From the NCBI RefSeq assembly GCF_018991925.1, contig NW_024756914.1, positions 9,899,817 to 9,963,816 of the forward strand: a DNA stretch of 64,000 bases, written 5' to 3'. Made by a program: the position numbers and the translations under genes. Within the stretch, counting starts at the first letter, position 1; each line of letters opens with the position of its first letter. The notes under the pieces were generated by a model that searched no databases, was not told the DNA's origin, and worked only from the letters and a program-made list of their open reading frames with translations. The DNA comes from Homarus americanus. Taxonomy: Eukaryota; Arthropoda; Malacostraca; Decapoda; Nephropidae. Shown here in pieces: positions 62,488-64,000 of the stretch.

Positions 62488-62585
62488 TTCTACCTCAATC
62501 CTGAGTGTTAGATATATTACATGTACGTACGTTGTGAGCCCATATATCCGAGATTTTGACAACCTGCCACATACCGTACGCTACA
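62488..62585 (+). repeat. terminal ~98 bp of the Gypsy-1-type LTR, opposite orientation
   Basis: Plus strand ends GCCACATACCGTACGCTACA at 62585; the reverse complement matches 25334-25430, including ATGGGCTCACAACGTACGTA and ATCTAACACTCAGGATTGAG. A ~9-bp difference occurs near 62552. It lies 60 bp from the gag-2 start. Confidence 0.85.
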
Positions 62586-63042
62586 GTATATTTTGCCCGT
62601 TTCAGATAGGTGTTTTTAGTTTCCATTGAAGTGGTTGTTCATCAGTATCATTCGGAAATATAATATGTTAAGTTTAATTATTGACATAACTGGCAGAACA
62701 GGCACCTCTTTATTGACAATGGAACCCACCGGCTTGGCCCTGGGGGTGTCGGCTGTCCCCCCCCTCTCTCTCCCTGATCCGCCACTGAACTCAGGATCAC
62801 CTTTTACATGAATGAATTATCACTGTGAGAATGGGTACCGCTTACTGTTACTGAAACGAAGAATCGGTAATCAGTTTAATCTTTAATGGTTAACTTCTTC
62901 CATAATGTGAACTGTGTAAGTATTATATCTATATTTGGACCTATTATTGTCAAAGCAAACGTATTTTATGCTGCGTCATTCCTCAATAGCCCAGACTGAT
63001 AATGTATGTGTGTCTAATGATAGGCAGCCATGGAGTCTGTGC
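62586..63042. other. no recognisable feature
   Basis: Mixed AT-rich sequence with a C-run and CTCTCTC tract near 62760. No open frame of interest. Confidence 0.5.
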
Positions 63043-63044
63043 GA

Positions 63045-63083
<39 letters not shown>
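63043..63083. repeat. (GT)n(GA)n compound microsatellite
   Basis: About 8 GT units followed by about 12 GA units. Confidence 0.95.
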
Positions 63084-63243
63084 CAACCGAGAAAACATAG
63101 ATTTTATATTAGTAAGGATATTAGATAACAATATCTTAATGATTATAAAAAAATAGCTGTCAAATTATAACAATGTTGGGGTTAACACCTTGACCCCACC
63201 TCACCGCCAACCCGTCACTTGCCAAACTCCCACTCATTTCCAG

Positions 63244-63582
63244 ACACCCCCCCCCCCCATCGTCCTGCGCCATCTATGGGTCAACTGAACGACTTCTTTT
63301 GATTGACAACTCAATAAATCTCGTGGTTACGGAGGGAGAGGATAATAAGACAAATTTTCCAGCATGTATACATGAACATACACGCGCTGGTGTCACGCTC
63401 GCCATATCTTACGACCAGGTGGATCAGGCGGAACTGTTGCAGAGTGTACAGCAGCTAAAAAGATTAACTGACAGGGTGGGTCCGATGACTTCCGAAATTA
63501 TACTTACAACTCGTGATGTTTCGGAAGGGTTATTAGGCGTGTCTTCACCCACCGCCATTCAATATCCAACACAAGGGTAAGT
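63244..63582 (+). CDS. possible internal exon of an unidentified gene
   Basis: A frame is open from a pyrimidine-rich stretch ending CATTTCCAG (63243), a plausible splice acceptor, through about 110 codons to CAAGGGTAAGTATT (63579), a good splice-donor sequence, just before a stop in the same frame. Translated parts include NLVVTEGEDNKTNFPACIHE, AISYDQVDQAELLQSVQQL and TSEIILTTRDVSEGL. The composition looks protein-like, unlike the TE relics around it, but I recognise no domain. The first in-frame residues come from a C-run and are Pro-rich. It could equally be a chance open frame or part of an unknown repeat. Confidence 0.3.
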
Positions 63583-64000
63583 ATTGCATTATCTGTTCTT
63601 TTATTGTAGTACAGTGTTTATGCAAAATTAAATATTTCATTGATATAAAAATAATTATGGTATTAACATTTATAACTTTGTGTAAACCCCAGAAGGGGAT
63701 GACAAAGGTGAGGGTGGGAGTAGTATACTACCCGGTCCTTTTAATGTAATAGTTTTATGGTCAATAAAGTATTTCAATTTCAAAAGTATCCAACACATGG
63801 GGTGAGTTGACATAAATGAATAAAATAAACCGATAAGTGATTACTATCACATAGTATAAGGAGACAACATGCATATCCCAATACCTATCGTCCGTGGTCT
63901 CATATTGTTTCACACAGAGTATGCAGATAGTTTTTTTTAAGCTTACATACTGTTGTGTTCGAGGTGAGATACATGTAAGGCAATTTTTCAATATTTATAC
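63583..64000. other. no recognisable gene
   Basis: AT-rich. GGTCAATAAAGTATTTCAATTTC at 63759-63781 contains a polyadenylation-type AATAAA and could be the end of a transcript or a short retroelement, but no coding sequence leads into it. Confidence 0.4.

Overview
The window is non-coding, repeat-dominated nuclear DNA of a eukaryote, most probably a decapod crustacean. That inference rests on a tRNA-derived SINE whose body matches, from memory, a very common decapod repeat, on very long GT-rich simple-sequence arrays, and on the mix of Jockey-type, CR1-like and RNase H-bearing LINEs with Ty3/Gypsy and hAT elements. No confident host gene is present. One possible host exon near the right edge (63244-63582) is the only candidate.

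Layout. 1-3340: an unassigned stretch, interrupted by an internally deleted hAT transposon (524-2731) with a perfect 8-bp target duplication, followed by three diverged ~165-bp tandem copies. 3786-5470: a decayed Ty3/Gypsy pol. 5480-8515: a decayed plus-strand LINE. 8521-9932: a minus-strand Jockey-type fragment whose ORF1 is nearly fused to a deleted endonuclease. 10006-15585: a 5'-truncated minus-strand LINE with RNase H, almost open. 15786-17083: Jockey 3' ends plus an inverted 5' end. 17084-26904: a minus-strand Ty3/Gypsy element (gag, protease, pol, leader with a SINE, LTR-like block) split by a 3-kb degenerate DNA transposon (20042-23040). 27121-27274: an (AT)n block. 27650-32231: an old Jockey-type element. 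33040-34615: another Jockey 3' part with an inverted 5' end.

34615-52002 is the most unusual region: about 14 kb of G/T-only-biased minisatellite built from short words such as GGCTGTGGTGTGTGTG. It is organised as a macro-tandem repeat of about 7.7 kb: 45-bp minisatellite, then a ~340-bp unique module, then a GT-rich array, then a LINE 3' end. A CR1-like LINE (52003-60165) lies next to this array, and a 200-bp piece of the same GT-rich array sits on its far side. The LINE itself was later split by a nearly full-length Jockey-type element (53421-58653).

60366-62427 is a second Gypsy element (gag, protease, start of reverse transcriptase), cut off by the GT-rich sequence. 62586-64000 is unassigned sequence with a (GT)(GA) microsatellite and the possible exon.

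Nothing here works as an operon. The genes are gag/ORF1 and pol/ORF2 products of independent retroelements, nearly all inactivated by frameshifts, stops, deletions or nested insertion. The informative content is the order of insertions and the recombination history of the satellite block.
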